Positions 13,015 to 24,224 of a DNA stretch of 64,000 nucleotides are shown here, piece after piece (positions within the stretch are counted from its first letter, which is position 1; each line of letters opens with the position of its first letter). The notes beneath the pieces are model-generated. The model saw nothing but the letters and a program-made list of their open reading frames with translations. It was not told the DNA's origin and ran no database searches. The stretch lies in NCBI GenBank assembly GCA_006538405.1, contig BJKQ01000004.1, positions 2,604,001 to 2,668,000 of the forward strand. The letters are read 5' to 3'. This DNA is from Hansfordia pulvinata (Eukaryota; Ascomycota; Sordariomycetes; Xylariales). The position numbers and the translations under genes are program-made.

Positions 13015-16000
13015 ACGTATGCTCCCACACGCTCCGTGACTCCTCGCGCAAACGGAGAGAAACAATGATGAGCCAGCTCGTCGCCTCGGCGTGTTCCGAT
13101 TCGACGGCGGGCCTTGGACCTGGACCGCTAGCCATCGGCGCACTTGCTTCTGGATCAATAGTCACCCAGCACGTGCCAGCCACAGGTTATGGAGAGGCAT
13201 GCGTGGCATGCTGTGGTTGACGATGTCCTCGGGAAGAGCCAAGGTTCTGACAATTCCTTCCGGGCACTTGCACGTTGACACTACCACCACTACCTACGAG
13301 TAGGCTTGTCTGGATGTCGCATCCCACCGGTATCACTGGGGACCGAGCCGCATGCTGCTGAAATTGCGACGGGGTTGGCCAAGACGACGACTACAGCAGA
13401 GAAAGAACAGCGCCCGGCGAGGAATGGTCAGTGCTGTCATCGAACGGCTACCGCTACCTAACCCTTTGCTTTCATGCTAATCACACAATCTGCGGTTTTC
13501 ACAGGAAACTTACCTATGCAGAGTGCTCAGCAGTATATATGCGTGCTTATATTGTCATCCAAGTAGCACCATCTTGCCGGGCATCATCCGACGCCTCGAA
13601 GCTACACAGCAGGTCCCCTCATCATACTGCGCACGACAAAGGGATGTCTTCGCCTCCAAGCACAGAGGAATGAACGCGAGCATTTTTGCCTGGTGGTCAT
13701 TCATCTGGGTTCCGTCTTCTCTGCCAGGGTCAGTCATCCCATTGCCTCGGGTCTGCCCCTGCACTGTGCGCCTCCTCCGGTGCTCGGGTAAGATTGACAT
13801 GCAGGGCGAGCCTTGCTCTGCGCATCAGCCTTCCTCGCAGCCTGTCGGGGTGGTGACGAAGCCGGGGGAGGGGGGCACTTTCATGGGGCAGCCCTGCGCT
13901 TCTAAACCAATGACCGGCCAGGCCAGTGTGCAGAGCGGGCCCAAACAACGTACGAGTAACAGGCTCGCGGGTCTCAGCTTGTTGGCTTGCTTTGCTCTGA
14001 GGCTTATTGCACCGCATACGGATACAGCTCGAGGCTGTTCTTGTTCTCGGTGGTCGTGATCGTTCAAGGCCACCTATCACGTGATATTCCCCCTTTCCAC
14101 GGCCGCTAGAGCCTTCTGCAAGTAGAAGATCCAGAATCACAGCACTGCCATACAGGCAGATTGGCTTGGTGTGGTGAGATCATGATCGGATAGAATCTGG
14201 CGGCTAGTCTAGCACCGTCACAGTCTGTTGCTCGGGGCCCTCCTGTCTTCATCGTCTTCGAGCCGGGCTCGCCTCGGTGGGGTCTTTCTGGTCAGGGAAG
14301 TATTCTTCAAACAAGAGAGAAGAGAAAGGGGCTCCCCTCTCGGGTGTCGACTTTGGTGGCGCGGCCGCTTTCACCTGCACACTTTCCAACTTGCCTTCTC
14401 CGTGGAACCCATGCAAGCGGGACACATTTTGGGGCTGCCTTGGCTGCCGGGCTGACCGAGGCTGTTGCTTGTCGCTCTATGACCTCGCTGTCGCCGCCGT
14501 CGCCACCACCTGCGCGTTCAGCTACCTGGTCAGGGCAGCGACGCACCCAGCCCGGGCCGCCCGGGGAGGCGGGTTTCCCTCTCTTTGCTTCGTCCAGTGG
14601 CGAGGGCGGCGGCCATATTCCACGCCTCTGCGCGGGTTGCAGAGTACTTGATCACCAAGGTAGCCTCTTTCGAGCATGGCGTGCGAGTACCGGGCATGAT
14701 GCCAGAGTCATCCCGCGGCGATGGCCACCTACTCTGATGGGTTGGATCTTGGGTGCTTGTATGGAGTGCCGGGCCTCGGCCCCCGGCTTCGTGAGCCCTT
14801 CTGGGGGGCAGAGAACACGTCAATACAGGCACACTGGACCGCGCCGCGGAAGCCGAGTCTCGTGAACGCGCGGTTTTTACTCTATCTTCTTTCCATCCTC
14901 TAATCACCTAACTAAACACTATCTCTACTCTCATCAAGTCTTGCGCGCCCCAGCCTCTTCGTACGGTATACCTGAGGGGATAAAAGGGAAGAAGAGTGAT
15001 GCGCAACAGCAACGGAAGAGTTTCGCGTGTTGGTGGGCGCGGTCGACGATTCGTAGATAATGAACCATAATACGACTCGCTTGCGCAGGCGTCCTTCGTT
15101 AAGCCTATCCTAAACTTAGCAGATCGTCTGCCTGCCTGCCTGTCTGCCTGATGTCCCCTTTCCGGGTCTCATTGCCGAGTCAGGGAATGCCAGACAAGCG
15201 ATCCCTACATAGGTATTCTATGCTGAGGACTCACGCAACAAGTAAACCTACCTTAATGATACACAGTAATCGCTCAGAAAACATGCCTGGCAGCTCAAGT
15301 GGCCGTTGCGAGGATCATCACCATCACCATCACGTGGCGCAGTGCTCAGCCCCCTCCTCTCTGCCACCCCGAACCGCCAACCGCACACACTGTGCCAGCC
15401 AGCCAGCCGTGAGTATGCGCCTATGTAAGGTGCCATCTACCTTACCCTCTTGACAAAACCCCTCCTCACCCTCCTCCTCCAATCCTGCCCGCCTCCCCCG
15501 TCTCACAGGGTAGAGTGGCTAGACTGACCGGCGGACCCGAACACCCGGCCCGCCAGATGCGGAGCACGAATCTGCTGGCCGGTCAGCCAGGTTTCGGCAC
15601 TTGCGCATAGGGGGTGGGTGCCGGAAGGGGGGATGGCAAAGGCGGCAGAAAATGAGGCTGTGCCTGCAGCGGGCGTCGGGAGGGGGAAACACAAGACAAC
15701 ATACATACCTAACCTTTATCTAAGGCCACCTACGAGTACATACCTTATGTACCTAAGGTCATGCACCCAGCAAAAAGCAGGGTTTCCCCGTGCGCCCTCC
15801 GAGACGGTGCGTCTAAGTTAGCAAGTCGAGGGCCGAGCTCGCAAGCCAGGTAGGTACTCGGTTGATGGTACTCACTTCAGGGGCGCAGCGGGCAAGTTTT
15901 GTCCCGGACATCGACGTGATGGCGTCGCAAGGCACATATTCAATGTGGACGAGTAAAGGTATCCAGCTTCTTCCCACTGTCGCCTGGGAAGCGTGGGATC

Positions 16001-16192
16001 GCAGTGCGGGTGTGCTCGTGCGGGTAGGTAGTAGGGAGGCTGTGCTGCGCGGGCCGTGCGACCCGGACGCAACCTCTCTGCCTCCCTACCCGACTCTTGG
16101 TTCGGGTCGGTTCAAGGGGCGGCGGCGGACGGGGGGGGGTCGCGGCTTCGTTGGCGGCGGGCGCAATTGTGACTTGTCAAGCGATGCCATGT

Positions 16193-16212
16193 CCCCCCCC
16201 CCCCCCCCCCCC
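16193..16212 (+). repeat. Poly-C tract of 20
   Basis: An uninterrupted run of 20 C on the plus strand, inside gene-poor sequence. It faces a run of 26 G about 180 bp downstream, so the two could pair as arms of a long hairpin, and the opposite strand could form a G-quadruplex. Exact length is unreliable in any assembly. Confidence 0.85.
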
Positions 16213-16394
16213 AAGAGAACGCACCCACACGCGTGCTCTCGTTACGGCGGCACTCACATATGGGGCAAAACACGCACGCAAAACTTGGCGTGCCTTTTGA
16301 GACCGGCGGTGGCATCGGGGGGTGTTGGCGCGCGCCGGGTATGAAAATGTGCAGGTTCTGCTTCGCAATTGTCATCCAAAGATCCAGCCACCGT

Positions 16395-16420
16395 GGGGGG
16401 GGGGGGGGGGGGGGGGGGGG
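16395..16420 (+). repeat. Poly-G tract of 26
   Basis: An uninterrupted run of 26 G on the plus strand, the counterpart of the C run at 16193-16212. It has strong G-quadruplex potential and is likely to be length-variable between strains. Confidence 0.85.
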
Positions 16421-16959
16421 CCGGAACCGCCAGTGAGCCTGCCAACAAGTCAACTTGGTCGAGGCGCTGGCGGCTTGGCCTGAGGGTCTGCATCATCATC
16501 ACTATGTTTCAACGGCACAGCCCCGATGAGTTGCCCGCCGTCGGTCAAGATTATTAGCAGGCTGTTTCTTCGTTGGTACCGTCAGTTCCCAGGTAGGCCC
16601 GGTGGCTCCGTCCCGTCTTGTTTTCGGGCGCTGTGGGCTGATGGCGGTCTGCTCTGCCAGCGGTCGGCAGTATTTGATTATTCAACTTGACTTATTTGTC
16701 CACGAGTGCTCGTGGGCACCGGGTCGTAGGTGTTACTGGTCACTTCAGATAGGTTAGGTATGCACAAGTCGAGAGTTTGAACTGTCTACCATCTATCATT
16801 TCTTGGTAATCTAGGAGCCACGTTTCTAGGAGCCACGTTTCCAAGTGCGAGTCGCAAGTAATGTCGCCCCATCTTCTGTCAACTTCAAGTCGCTACCGCC
16901 AGCCAGCATCGGGAGGCGCTGCTTCTGGGTGGGCACACAGCGTACTCGTAAATGCTCAA

Positions 16960-19732
16960 TCATCGGCTTCCGAGATCGACATGTCTTACGTGCATCAGGT
17001 CACTCTCTGCGTCCGTCTCGCGAGCTGCCTGCGCAATGCCAAAGTAGGGACCGACCGAGACGCGCAGGACTTCCTCCCATAGCCCAGCGACAACCTCGCG
17101 CAGGTCGTCACCCGTCTGCTTGAAATCAGGAAACGCGTTCACCTCCAGAAGCCAGGCCCGGCCAGACGCGTCGACCAGGAAGTCCAGCCCGTACAGCTCG
17201 AATGCGTTGGCCAGCGGCCGAAAGTGCATCATCATGCCCTTGGCGGCCGCCTCGAAGGCCTCGCCGGTTATGGCGCAGATCTGCGAGAACACATCACGCT
17301 TCTGTTCCTCGCCTAATGAGGTATCCCAGAAGCGCTGCACCGTGCCATCCGCCACGGACCGCTGCAGGCACGTGTTGGTCAGGTGGGCCTCCAGACCTTC
17401 CTCAGACGACGCCTGGTCATCGGGCGCAACGTAGGCCTGGCCTGCAAACAAGGCCAGCATCTGTCGGTAGACGTACACGTCCAGACTGCCAACGCAGGCC
17501 ACATAAGTCCGGATGTGGAACTTGCGATTGTCCTCGGGCAATAGGAGAGGCGGGTGGATGTAAGGTTGGGCGACGAAATGGCGCAGATGTGAGGCCATGA
17601 TGTGATCGTCGTCGTCGTCGTCACCGGACCCTCCACTGTGCGGCTTCTGTTGCGCGACTTTGGCGGTCGCGAGCCTGTTGTCGGGATTCTCCTCGTCTTC
17701 CTCGTCCTCGTCCTCCTCATCCGAGGATGGTTCGTCACCCTCCCACCCGTCGAATATGCTCTGCAGTTCTTCCATGGTGCTGAAGAGACGGATGCCTTGA
17801 CCTCTATCGCTCATGCTGGGCTTCAGTATCCACCACTCTTTCGCATCCTGGCTCTTGCTGCCTTCCGTGCTTTCGGTCGCCTCGTTCTTCTCTAGACTGG
17901 CACGAAGATCGAACGCCTCGATCAGTGCGTCGTCCAGGAACTCGGCGTAGTCTACCTCAAAAGCCTCGGTGCGCTTGACGTGACTCTTCAACACAGACTC
18001 GGGCCTTTTGGCTACCCAGTGCTCAATAGTCGACGCCAGGTAATGTTTTCTGATCAAAGCCTTGCGCAGCATGTAGCTGTTCACAAGGCAGGTTGATGGG
18101 TTGGATGCGTTGTATGCCCAGTCTATGGCTTCGTAAGGCGTGATCTGCAGAACTCGACTTCCCGCCTCGGGAAGGAGACCACTCAGAGATACTTCCGAGT
18201 CGTCTCCTTCGGCCTTCTCTGGCATGGGCAGAAATACCAACTTTTCCGGAGAGAAGAGTTTCTGGAGAGCGGAAACAATCAAAGGCTGAACATAGGCATC
18301 CTCGTAGGCTACCAGGGCATAGAGGCGGTCTTTGGAATCCGGGGCGAGAGAAGCGCTGGCCAAAGAGCGCGTTGTGGCATCCAGTTTGACAGTTTCTTGC
18401 CTGAAGGAGAATTTGAATGAGATATTTATGCACGTGAAGAAAGAGAAAATTGCAAGGTGCAACAACGTACGGTTGTCTTCCCAAGGCGCCTGTGCCGTCG
18501 CTCGCGTCGAGACTTACGGGACAAGCTCCGGGCCCCAAGTGCCTGTGATCTCCGTCTCGGTCTATCTGATGCGAGCCCTGAGTGATTCTGAAGCCCATCC
18601 CAGCCAGCCAGGCGCCCCGGCCAGAGGGGCGGAAGACAAGAAACCCAAACGCAGCAGATTGGCGACTCACAGTTTCAACTCCTGCCCATGCAAATGCGTG
18701 GCTGTGTGCCAGAAATTCGCCTTCATCGGAGTCACACTGTCGGTAGGTTAGTAAAAGGGGAGTATGGCAGGCGATAGGTTCATAGGCGGTAGGCACGTAC
18801 CTCGTGTGGCCCTCCTTGACAGCCCAGCCATCGTTGCCAGGGGGCGAGTCTTCGACGCTCTTGTACACGTCGGCAAAGCGAGGAGCCCACTTGAAGTGAC
18901 GGTGCGTGTGGCCCTTGGACTCGGCGCTCCCGGGAGCCGGGGTGTTTTGAGCGGCAGCAGCCGCATTGTCACCCCCCTCGCCCACCTCGCGTATCCTCTC
19001 TTCCTCCTTGTCTTCGCCAGCCACGCTGCCCTCGACCTCCTGGAAGCAGCCGCCCTGGTCGCCCCAGTAGTTCTGCAACATGTCGGTGTACAGGGTCTTG
19101 TTCTCACACACGCCCTCGACCAGGGGAACGTTGACGGTGTAGAGATCGACGCTGCGGTCCTGTGGCCACTGGCGGTAGAGGGACTCGATGACGCGAACGG
19201 CGTGGCGGCTGGCAGCATCGATGATGAGAGGGTCGTGGTTGCGGGAGAAGAAGGCATAGCTCAGGGCAATGGCCTTCTTGCTGCAGACGGCGGCCTCGAG
19301 GGCGCCGCCGAGAGTACCGGAGCTGAGGGCAAAGACGGCGGTGGTGTTGCGGCCGTAGTTGGGGCCGGAGACGACAAGGTCGACGGGCCCCTTGTGCTGG
19401 AAGAAGTGGTGGATGCCGATCTGGGCGGCACTGGCGGGGGTGCCGTCGACGAGAATCCACTCCTCGGCACCGCTGGGGTCGGGGCGGGCATGGGTGGTGC
19501 CCTGGACGGCGGGGGCCGAGGGCGTCGGGTCGAAGGCGGACGGGGGCTGGTAGTAGGAGGGCGTGACGGTCTGGCCGATGATATGGGCCTTGCCGATCCA
19601 GGAGCGCTGGGTGTTGGGCAGGCAGACGGAGACGGTGTGGCCGGCCTTTTGCAGCTCCCGGACCAGGCTGTGGACGTAGGGCGAGGAGGCGGGCGACGGA
19701 GGCCCGTCATCGTTGGTGACGAGGATATGCAT
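16960..19732 (-). CDS. PBY1: SurE-like nucleotidase/phosphatase fused to a tubulin-tyrosine-ligase domain (PBY1-like)
   Basis: Two enzyme modules in one polypeptide, the arrangement of yeast Pby1, a P-body associated protein that binds the decapping enzyme. The model has four exons, 19732-18801, 18736-18671, 18542-18471 and 18400-16960, with introns of 64, 128 and 70 nt, giving 836 aa. The start was placed at MHILVTNDDG because SurE proteins begin there; the frame stays open upstream for 99 further codons that look like leader sequence. The SurE part (about 1-330) has the metal-binding NDDG at residues 6-9, SGPNYGRN, and KANFWHTATHLHG recovered by splicing. The TTL/ATP-grasp part (about 360-836) has KPSMSDRGQG and, near the C-terminus, LLEVNAFPDF. 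Acidic Asp/Glu stretches sit in the middle. Domain calls are firm. Whether either domain is active on tubulin or nucleotides in fungi is not known from sequence. Confidence 0.9.
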
Positions 19733-20587
19733 AGCGAGGAGCCAACAAACAGGTCCGGGGGGGGAAGGAGGTTGTCGGAGGGAGAATGAGTGGATGAAGT
19801 TGAGGAAAGAGGCAAACGGGAGCCTCTTTAGGGATGGAAGGGAGTAGGTAAGGTACTGCCTAGAGAGCCACCTGAAATTGGAATCGGGAACCCGATCGAC
19901 TTCCACCGGCGTTGACTTTGAGGGGGGCCCGCTATCCGTATTGTGAGTTGGTGGGGGCGGGGCACCTGCAGTTTGCTCTGCGTGCGCCTGTGCCGCCTTG
20001 CGCCGTGCCTTCCCGACATAATAAGGCATGGTTTGCCTTGCCTAGTAGGTATTGTTACCATGCAAGCACCTGTATTTTACACGTCACTTCTCGTCAAGTA
20101 CGGTATTCACAGATTTATCAAGTACTAAGGTAGCTGGTAATTCAAGGTAATAAATTTACAATACTTATATCCATGCTTGCCTTCTAGCTATAAGCTGGGA
20201 GAAAAGCCGTAAATCAAGTCGGCAGAGTTGGCACGAAATGGGACAAAGGTTGGATCAAAGTGGAAGCTAGCTATATCCACTGGATAAACATCTGCCTCTG
20301 CTCACCTGCGGATACTCGCATGGTGACGACACCCCCTGTGAAAGCACTGGGCTGAAGGGTCCGGACCCGGAGTGCCCTGCTGCCCCCGGCGTGGCCCGGT
20401 GTCGGACCGCGTCGGCATTGCTGTCGGCACTGACCTGTTGATAAGGTAGGAGGTGACAGAAGTGTAGGTACGAGTACAAGAAGAAATACAGGTAATGATG
20501 ACAAGATTGTACATGTCTCAAGTACAAAACAAAACAAGGTGAGGCAATATCCAATCCGATTGCTCTCTGTAACTCGCAGATACCATT
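19733..20587. other. Intergenic: leader of the SurE-TTL gene and 3' flank of the kinase-like gene
   Basis: Both neighbours are on the minus strand, so this stretch holds the promoter and 5' leader of the SurE-TTL gene. The open frame that continues upstream of its start to 20029 is read as untranslated leader because SurE homologues start at the NDDG motif. The part around 20040-20280 is AT-richer. No other feature was seen. Confidence 0.5.
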
Positions 20588-22158
20588 CTACGAGCTCTTC
20601 TTCGCAGCAGGCGCTGTCATTCCCTCGTCTCCCAGCTCATCACCATCCCTCTTCCTCTTTGCTCCGGCACTCTCTTTTTCCTCTACCCCTTCTTCCTCTT
20701 CCTCTTCCTCCTCGTCCTCGACCTCGTCCTCCTCGTCCTCCTCGAGACAAGCCTCGGGATCCTCGAGCGCGCCGACAATCTTGCGGACGCCCATGTCGTC
20801 GCCCTCGACCGTCTCGATCAGGTCCGGGTCGACCCAGCCCTCGGTGTAGCTGCCGCCAAAGTCGATGATCCACAGCCTGCCCTCCCCGTCGACGACAAAG
20901 TTGTCCGCCTTGGCGTCGCCCCAGACGATCCCGTGCTCGTGCAGCAGCGCCACCGTCTCCCGCACCTCGGCCGCCCACGCCGCGCGCCGCTCCGGGTCCG
21001 CCTCCCCCGTCTCAGGGTCCAGCAGCCGCGTCAGCGGCGTTGGCGGGCCCCCGATCGCCGTCATCAGGAACCCCAGCACCTTGGTCGGAGATGCCTTCTT
21101 CTTCTTCTTCTCCGTCGCGGAGGAGGCGGGAGGGACGGCGCCGACCAGGCCCTCCACCAGCGGCACCCGGATCCGCCGGTGCAGGCCCTTGCGCTCGATG
21201 CTGCGCATCACCTCGAGCTCCCGCCGCGTCGGCTCCGGCTGCCCCGGGTCCGCCACCTTGAGGTAGTGCTCCCGCCCCGTCGCCTCGTCTCGCACCACGC
21301 ACGGGTGGTACGGCTCGGGCGTGTCCGCCGCCGCCAGCACGCGCAGCTCCCCGGGCCGCTTCCACGGCACCCCCTCGCGGAGCAGGCGCTCGCGCGTCGC
21401 CTTGGGCAGCGCCACCGACGGCGCCAGGCGGCCCGGGCCCGTCCGCGCCTCGAGCTCCGGCGTGGCCTCGAGCTGGGCCGGGCGCAGCTGCGCGTCGCTT
21501 CCCTCTTCTTCTCCTCCGTCGTCCCGGCAGATCTCCAGCGTGTAGAAGTACGTCGGCCCGCCGTACCACTCCTCCAGCGTCTGATGAGGCTCGCCCGACT
21601 GTCCCTCCGCCCGTCGGCGGGTGACAGCGCCTCGAAGATGGACGTCATCGGCTCGAGCATCCAGTTGCACAGCTCGCGCTCCGGGTCCTTGACCCCGGCC
21701 GAGATGTTGGCGGTCGTCGCCTTCGCGGTTGTGGGTGCTGCTGCTACTGCTGCTGCTGTTGCCGGCTCCGTCACGTCGACGCCGCTGTCGCTGCCGGCCG
21801 AGGTCTTTTCTTCCTTCGCCGCCTCAGTGGTGGCGGTCCCGTCATTGTTGGCCTCGTCCTCGCGCCGAAAGTGCTCGGCCTCGGCCGCGCTGCGCACCGC
21901 GCCGATGAGCTTGCGGTACTGCTCCGATAGGGCGGCGGCGGCGGCGGCGGCGCTGCTTCCTCTGCTGCCTTTGCCGGTCGCGGTCTCGGCGTCGTCCAGC
22001 TCCAGCAGCTCCTCCGGGTCCGCGATGATGTGGAAGCGGAAGTCGCGCACCAGCACCGTCAGCGCGCAGCCGTCCTGCTCGTCGTGGACGAAGTTGAGCA
22101 TGTGGCATATGGGGCCCTGTTCGGCTGCGGCCGCCTCTGGCTCTGACTGCTGTGCCAT
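20588..22158 (-). CDS. Divergent protein-kinase-like protein, apparent one-base frameshift
   Basis: The C-terminal half has a kinase fold: YLKV with a possible ATP-contacting Lys, RELEVM with the helix-C Glu, then HGIVWGDAKADN with catalytic Asp about 415, and DFG starting at about 433. The usual HRD reads WGD, and no glycine-rich loop is visible. The N-terminal part (1-170) is unknown, with Ala-rich tracts and the conserved-looking CNWMLEP. The C-terminus is a Glu/Asp run followed by a basic KRKR that could be a nuclear signal. Start is the ATG at 22158, where an open frame begins. The frame changes between about 21600 and 21650 without any intron of workable size. One extra G in the GGG run there joins ADGRRGQSGEPHQTLEEWYGG and gives 523 aa. 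This is most simply a sequence error; otherwise a pseudogene. The substrate is unknown. Confidence 0.75.
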
Positions 22159-23510
22159 GATTATATCTTTTCTATGGTCGTCGAGTCCTGGTCTTATTGT
22201 TGTTGTTGTTGTTGTCGCTGATGGGCCGATTGCTTACGGCCTGTCGCATTCGCTTGTACGCACTGTCGTGACAAGAAACGGAACGTCGTGCACCAGACTG
22301 CGGTCGACAATAGGAGAGCGGGAACACTACCGATTCACGCTGACAACGGGTGCGCAGCAGTGTTGGGTAATATCCAGACGTCAACTGGGCGGGAGAAAGG
22401 GGGGTGGGACCAGTCTCTCGCAATGGCACCGGCACATGACAGGCACGCGCTGTCCGGTATCTATAGTGATTTCATTTCGTCCGCTGCGACTGTCCGGAGT
22501 GGCTGTTCCTGACCTAGCTCGCAGAGGGGAGGTCTCTCTCTAGTCGTAGACGACTCTGAGCATCATGGACTCGTCCCCGATCCGCACTACAGCCGCGGAA
22601 TCCACAGGCGGAGGCAGTCAGGCCCGATAGATGCGCGGCGGGTCGATCCGTCAGCCTGGCTCGAGGCGTGCGAGTAATCGTACCAGTAGTGTGGGCGGCA
22701 AGGGAGATCCATACGAGAAGAAGAAGAGAGACAGAGAGACAGACAGGGACAAAGAGTACGAGACAACACTAGTTAGCCAGGGGGCAACTGCTCGTACCTA
22801 CCTAGGCGGTTAACTAGTAGTTGTTAGTCTGGGAGCCGCCGCCATGCCATCGTGGGGTGGTGAGATCATGACCCGTCTTCGTCATTGTCATTACCGAGCC
22901 GCCGCCGCCGCCGTGAGAGCGCACAGCAGAGGCCCACCTCCCGATCGCCAGACCCTCACTCCGTCCCAATTAGCGGTGCTTTCCACTTTCCTATTATGCA
23001 GGTGCCATGACCTACGAGTATACTCATGTTACCAATTCGGTCCAAGATGGACAATCAGAACCACCACCAGGGATTGCGGACTGAAGGCTGACATGCTTCT
23101 CGCCACTCGCCCTGAATCTGGCCCTTTTTCAGCCCAAAGCACGATGTCACCTCGCCCCCAACCTCAGCTGTCAAGACATACTTGCAAATCCATGTCACCT
23201 CGCCCCCGAGTTCAGCAACCAGTCTCTCACGCCACTGTTGCCCGCCTGAGGCCTCTCCCACGTTGTCTTTGCCTTGGGGAACAACGACGGGACGCTGTCT
23301 GTTTGATCGAGTGCCTGGCACGCCTGGCCAGCGAGACTGTCTGTCGTGCTTGGCCGCCGTAGCCAGCCACCATACATCACAGAGCGGCCACTGGCTCGAG
23401 GCCGATCCGATCCGCTGGTGAGATGAAATCCAGATGCTGATAAGCGTTCGTGTTTTTTTGGGCTGATAAGGAGGAGAATTTCAATGGATACCGTATCTAA
23501 ACATATAATT
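22159..23510. other. Intergenic, no supported gene
   Basis: Holds the promoter of the kinase-like gene. A GTT/TTG triplet run lies around 22196-22215. The frame at 22844-23362 (+) shows no domain, signal or conserved texture and was not accepted. A short duplicated word, ATGTCACCTCGCCCCC, occurs twice between about 23140 and 23210. Confidence 0.45.
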
Positions 23511-24224
23511 TCAAGCGTTCTTCCCACCCAAGATCCGCCTACAAGATAGCCTGCGCATGCACCACTTGCTGATGCGCGACTTGAAAGGGCGTCGGTGGAT
23601 GCGGAGATCTTGGACTGGGGACTCGTCGACGGCAGACTCGTCGACGGCAGACTCGTCGACGGCAGACTCGTCGACAGGGGGCCACTCGACGGCCAAGGCG
23701 AACTGGAACGCGGGCTTGGACCCCTTGCTCAGCTTCGCGGAGACGACGTAGCGGTCCGCCTCCCCGGCTTCCATCTTGTAGTGGCCGAGGATGGAATACA
23801 GCAGCGTGTGCAGCGACACGCTGTTGACGCCGATGGGGTGCGACGTCAGCGCGGCCGCCGAGTCGCCGTCGTCTTCGCGCTGCCCCTTCGGCACCGCCGC
23901 CCGGACGCTCGCCGCGAACGTCGTGCCCCTGCCGTCGGTGACCGAGGCCTCGAAGCCCTCCACGTAAGGGTTCAGCGCCCACTCCAGGTACAGCTCGTCG
24001 CTCAGCCTGAGCAGCGCCTCGTCGTACGCGCCCCGCACCAGCGCCTCCTTCGCCTCCCCCAGCTGCTTGGCGTCCGCCAGCCGCACGTCGTCCAGCGTGA
24101 ACGTGTACCACCCCACGACCGGCCAACCCTCACTCTCCACGGACCACGACGAGCCGACCTTGGGCGACGAGAGGCATGGCGAGAGGAGCGCCAAGGACAC
24201 CAGCAGGGCCTTGGGGAGTTGCAT
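23511..24224 (-). CDS. Putative small secreted protein with VDESA repeats
   Basis: Single-exon frame of 237 aa. The N-terminus is a good signal peptide (MQLPKALLVSLALLSPCLSS), with cleavage likely after residue 20, so the product probably enters the secretory pathway. The mature part to about residue 185 has a mixed alpha/beta look, WYTFTLDDVRLADAKQLGEA being the most orderly stretch, and matches no family I recognise. After it come three VDESA units and one VDESP, encoded by a 15-bp tandem repeat at 23620-23679, then a basic tail with Cys. Such short, repeat-bearing secreted proteins are often lineage-specific in fungi, and some act on hosts, but nothing here proves that. No intron was found. 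The true stop could differ if a splice site removes the basic tail. Confidence 0.6.
   Translation of the reverse strand: MQLPKALLVSLALLSPCLSSPKVGSSWSVESEGWPVVGWYTFTLDDVRLADAKQLGEAKEALVRGAYDEALLRLSDELYLEWALNPYVEGFEASVTDGRGTTFAASVRAAVPKGQREDDGDSAAALTSHPIGVNSVSLHTLLYSILGHYKMEAGEADRYVVSAKLSKGSKPAFQFALAVEWPPVDESAVDESAVDESAVDESPVQDLRIHRRPFKSRISKWCMRRLSCRRILGGKNA
23620..23679 (+). repeat. 15-bp tandem repeat, four units, coding
   Basis: Unit GACTCGTCGACGGCA, three exact copies and a fourth diverged at its last bases. Read on the minus strand it encodes VDESA three times and VDESP once in the secreted protein. The 15-bp length keeps frame, so copy-number change would alter the protein without breaking it. 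Confidence 0.9.

Larger units (their letters stand above)
8296..16959. other. Gene-poor intergenic region, about 8.7 kb
   Basis: No convincing protein gene was found on either strand; reading frames are short, overlap one another and lack domains. The first kilobase (8300-9370) is pyrimidine-rich on the minus strand, as expected for the promoter and 5' leader of the Ca2+-ATPase gene. The rest holds many short palindromes: CTCGTACGAG at 10020-10029 and inside 10421-10434, and ACGAGTACTCGT at 13003-13014. It also holds CCTAAGG-type words, a CAT/CAC microsatellite near 11755-11805 and another near 15315-15332, a 9-G run at 16131-16139, a 20-C run at 16193-16212 and a 26-G run at 16395-16420. Two copies of a 15-bp repeat abut at 16811-16840. 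A noncoding RNA or a small multi-exon gene cannot be excluded. Confidence 0.5.

Noticed and set aside
15315..15332. (CATCAC)3, identical to a common hexahistidine tag coding sequence
   Set aside because: Vector contamination was considered, but flanks show no vector sequence and CAT/CAC microsatellites occur elsewhere (near 11760). A chance simple repeat.
18764..19789. 341-codon plus-strand frame across SurE
   Set aside because: Antisense shadow of the SurE exon, Gly/Val/Asp-rich without domains.
21615..21645. 27-nt GT...AG segment as an intron in the kinase-like gene
   Set aside because: Too short to splice, and a multiple of three, so it would not change frame.
20933..22543. 536-codon plus-strand frame, Arg/Leu-rich
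   Set aside because: It is antisense to the kinase-like gene; its Arg/Leu/Pro-rich texture is what GC-rich third positions give on the opposite strand, and it has no domain.
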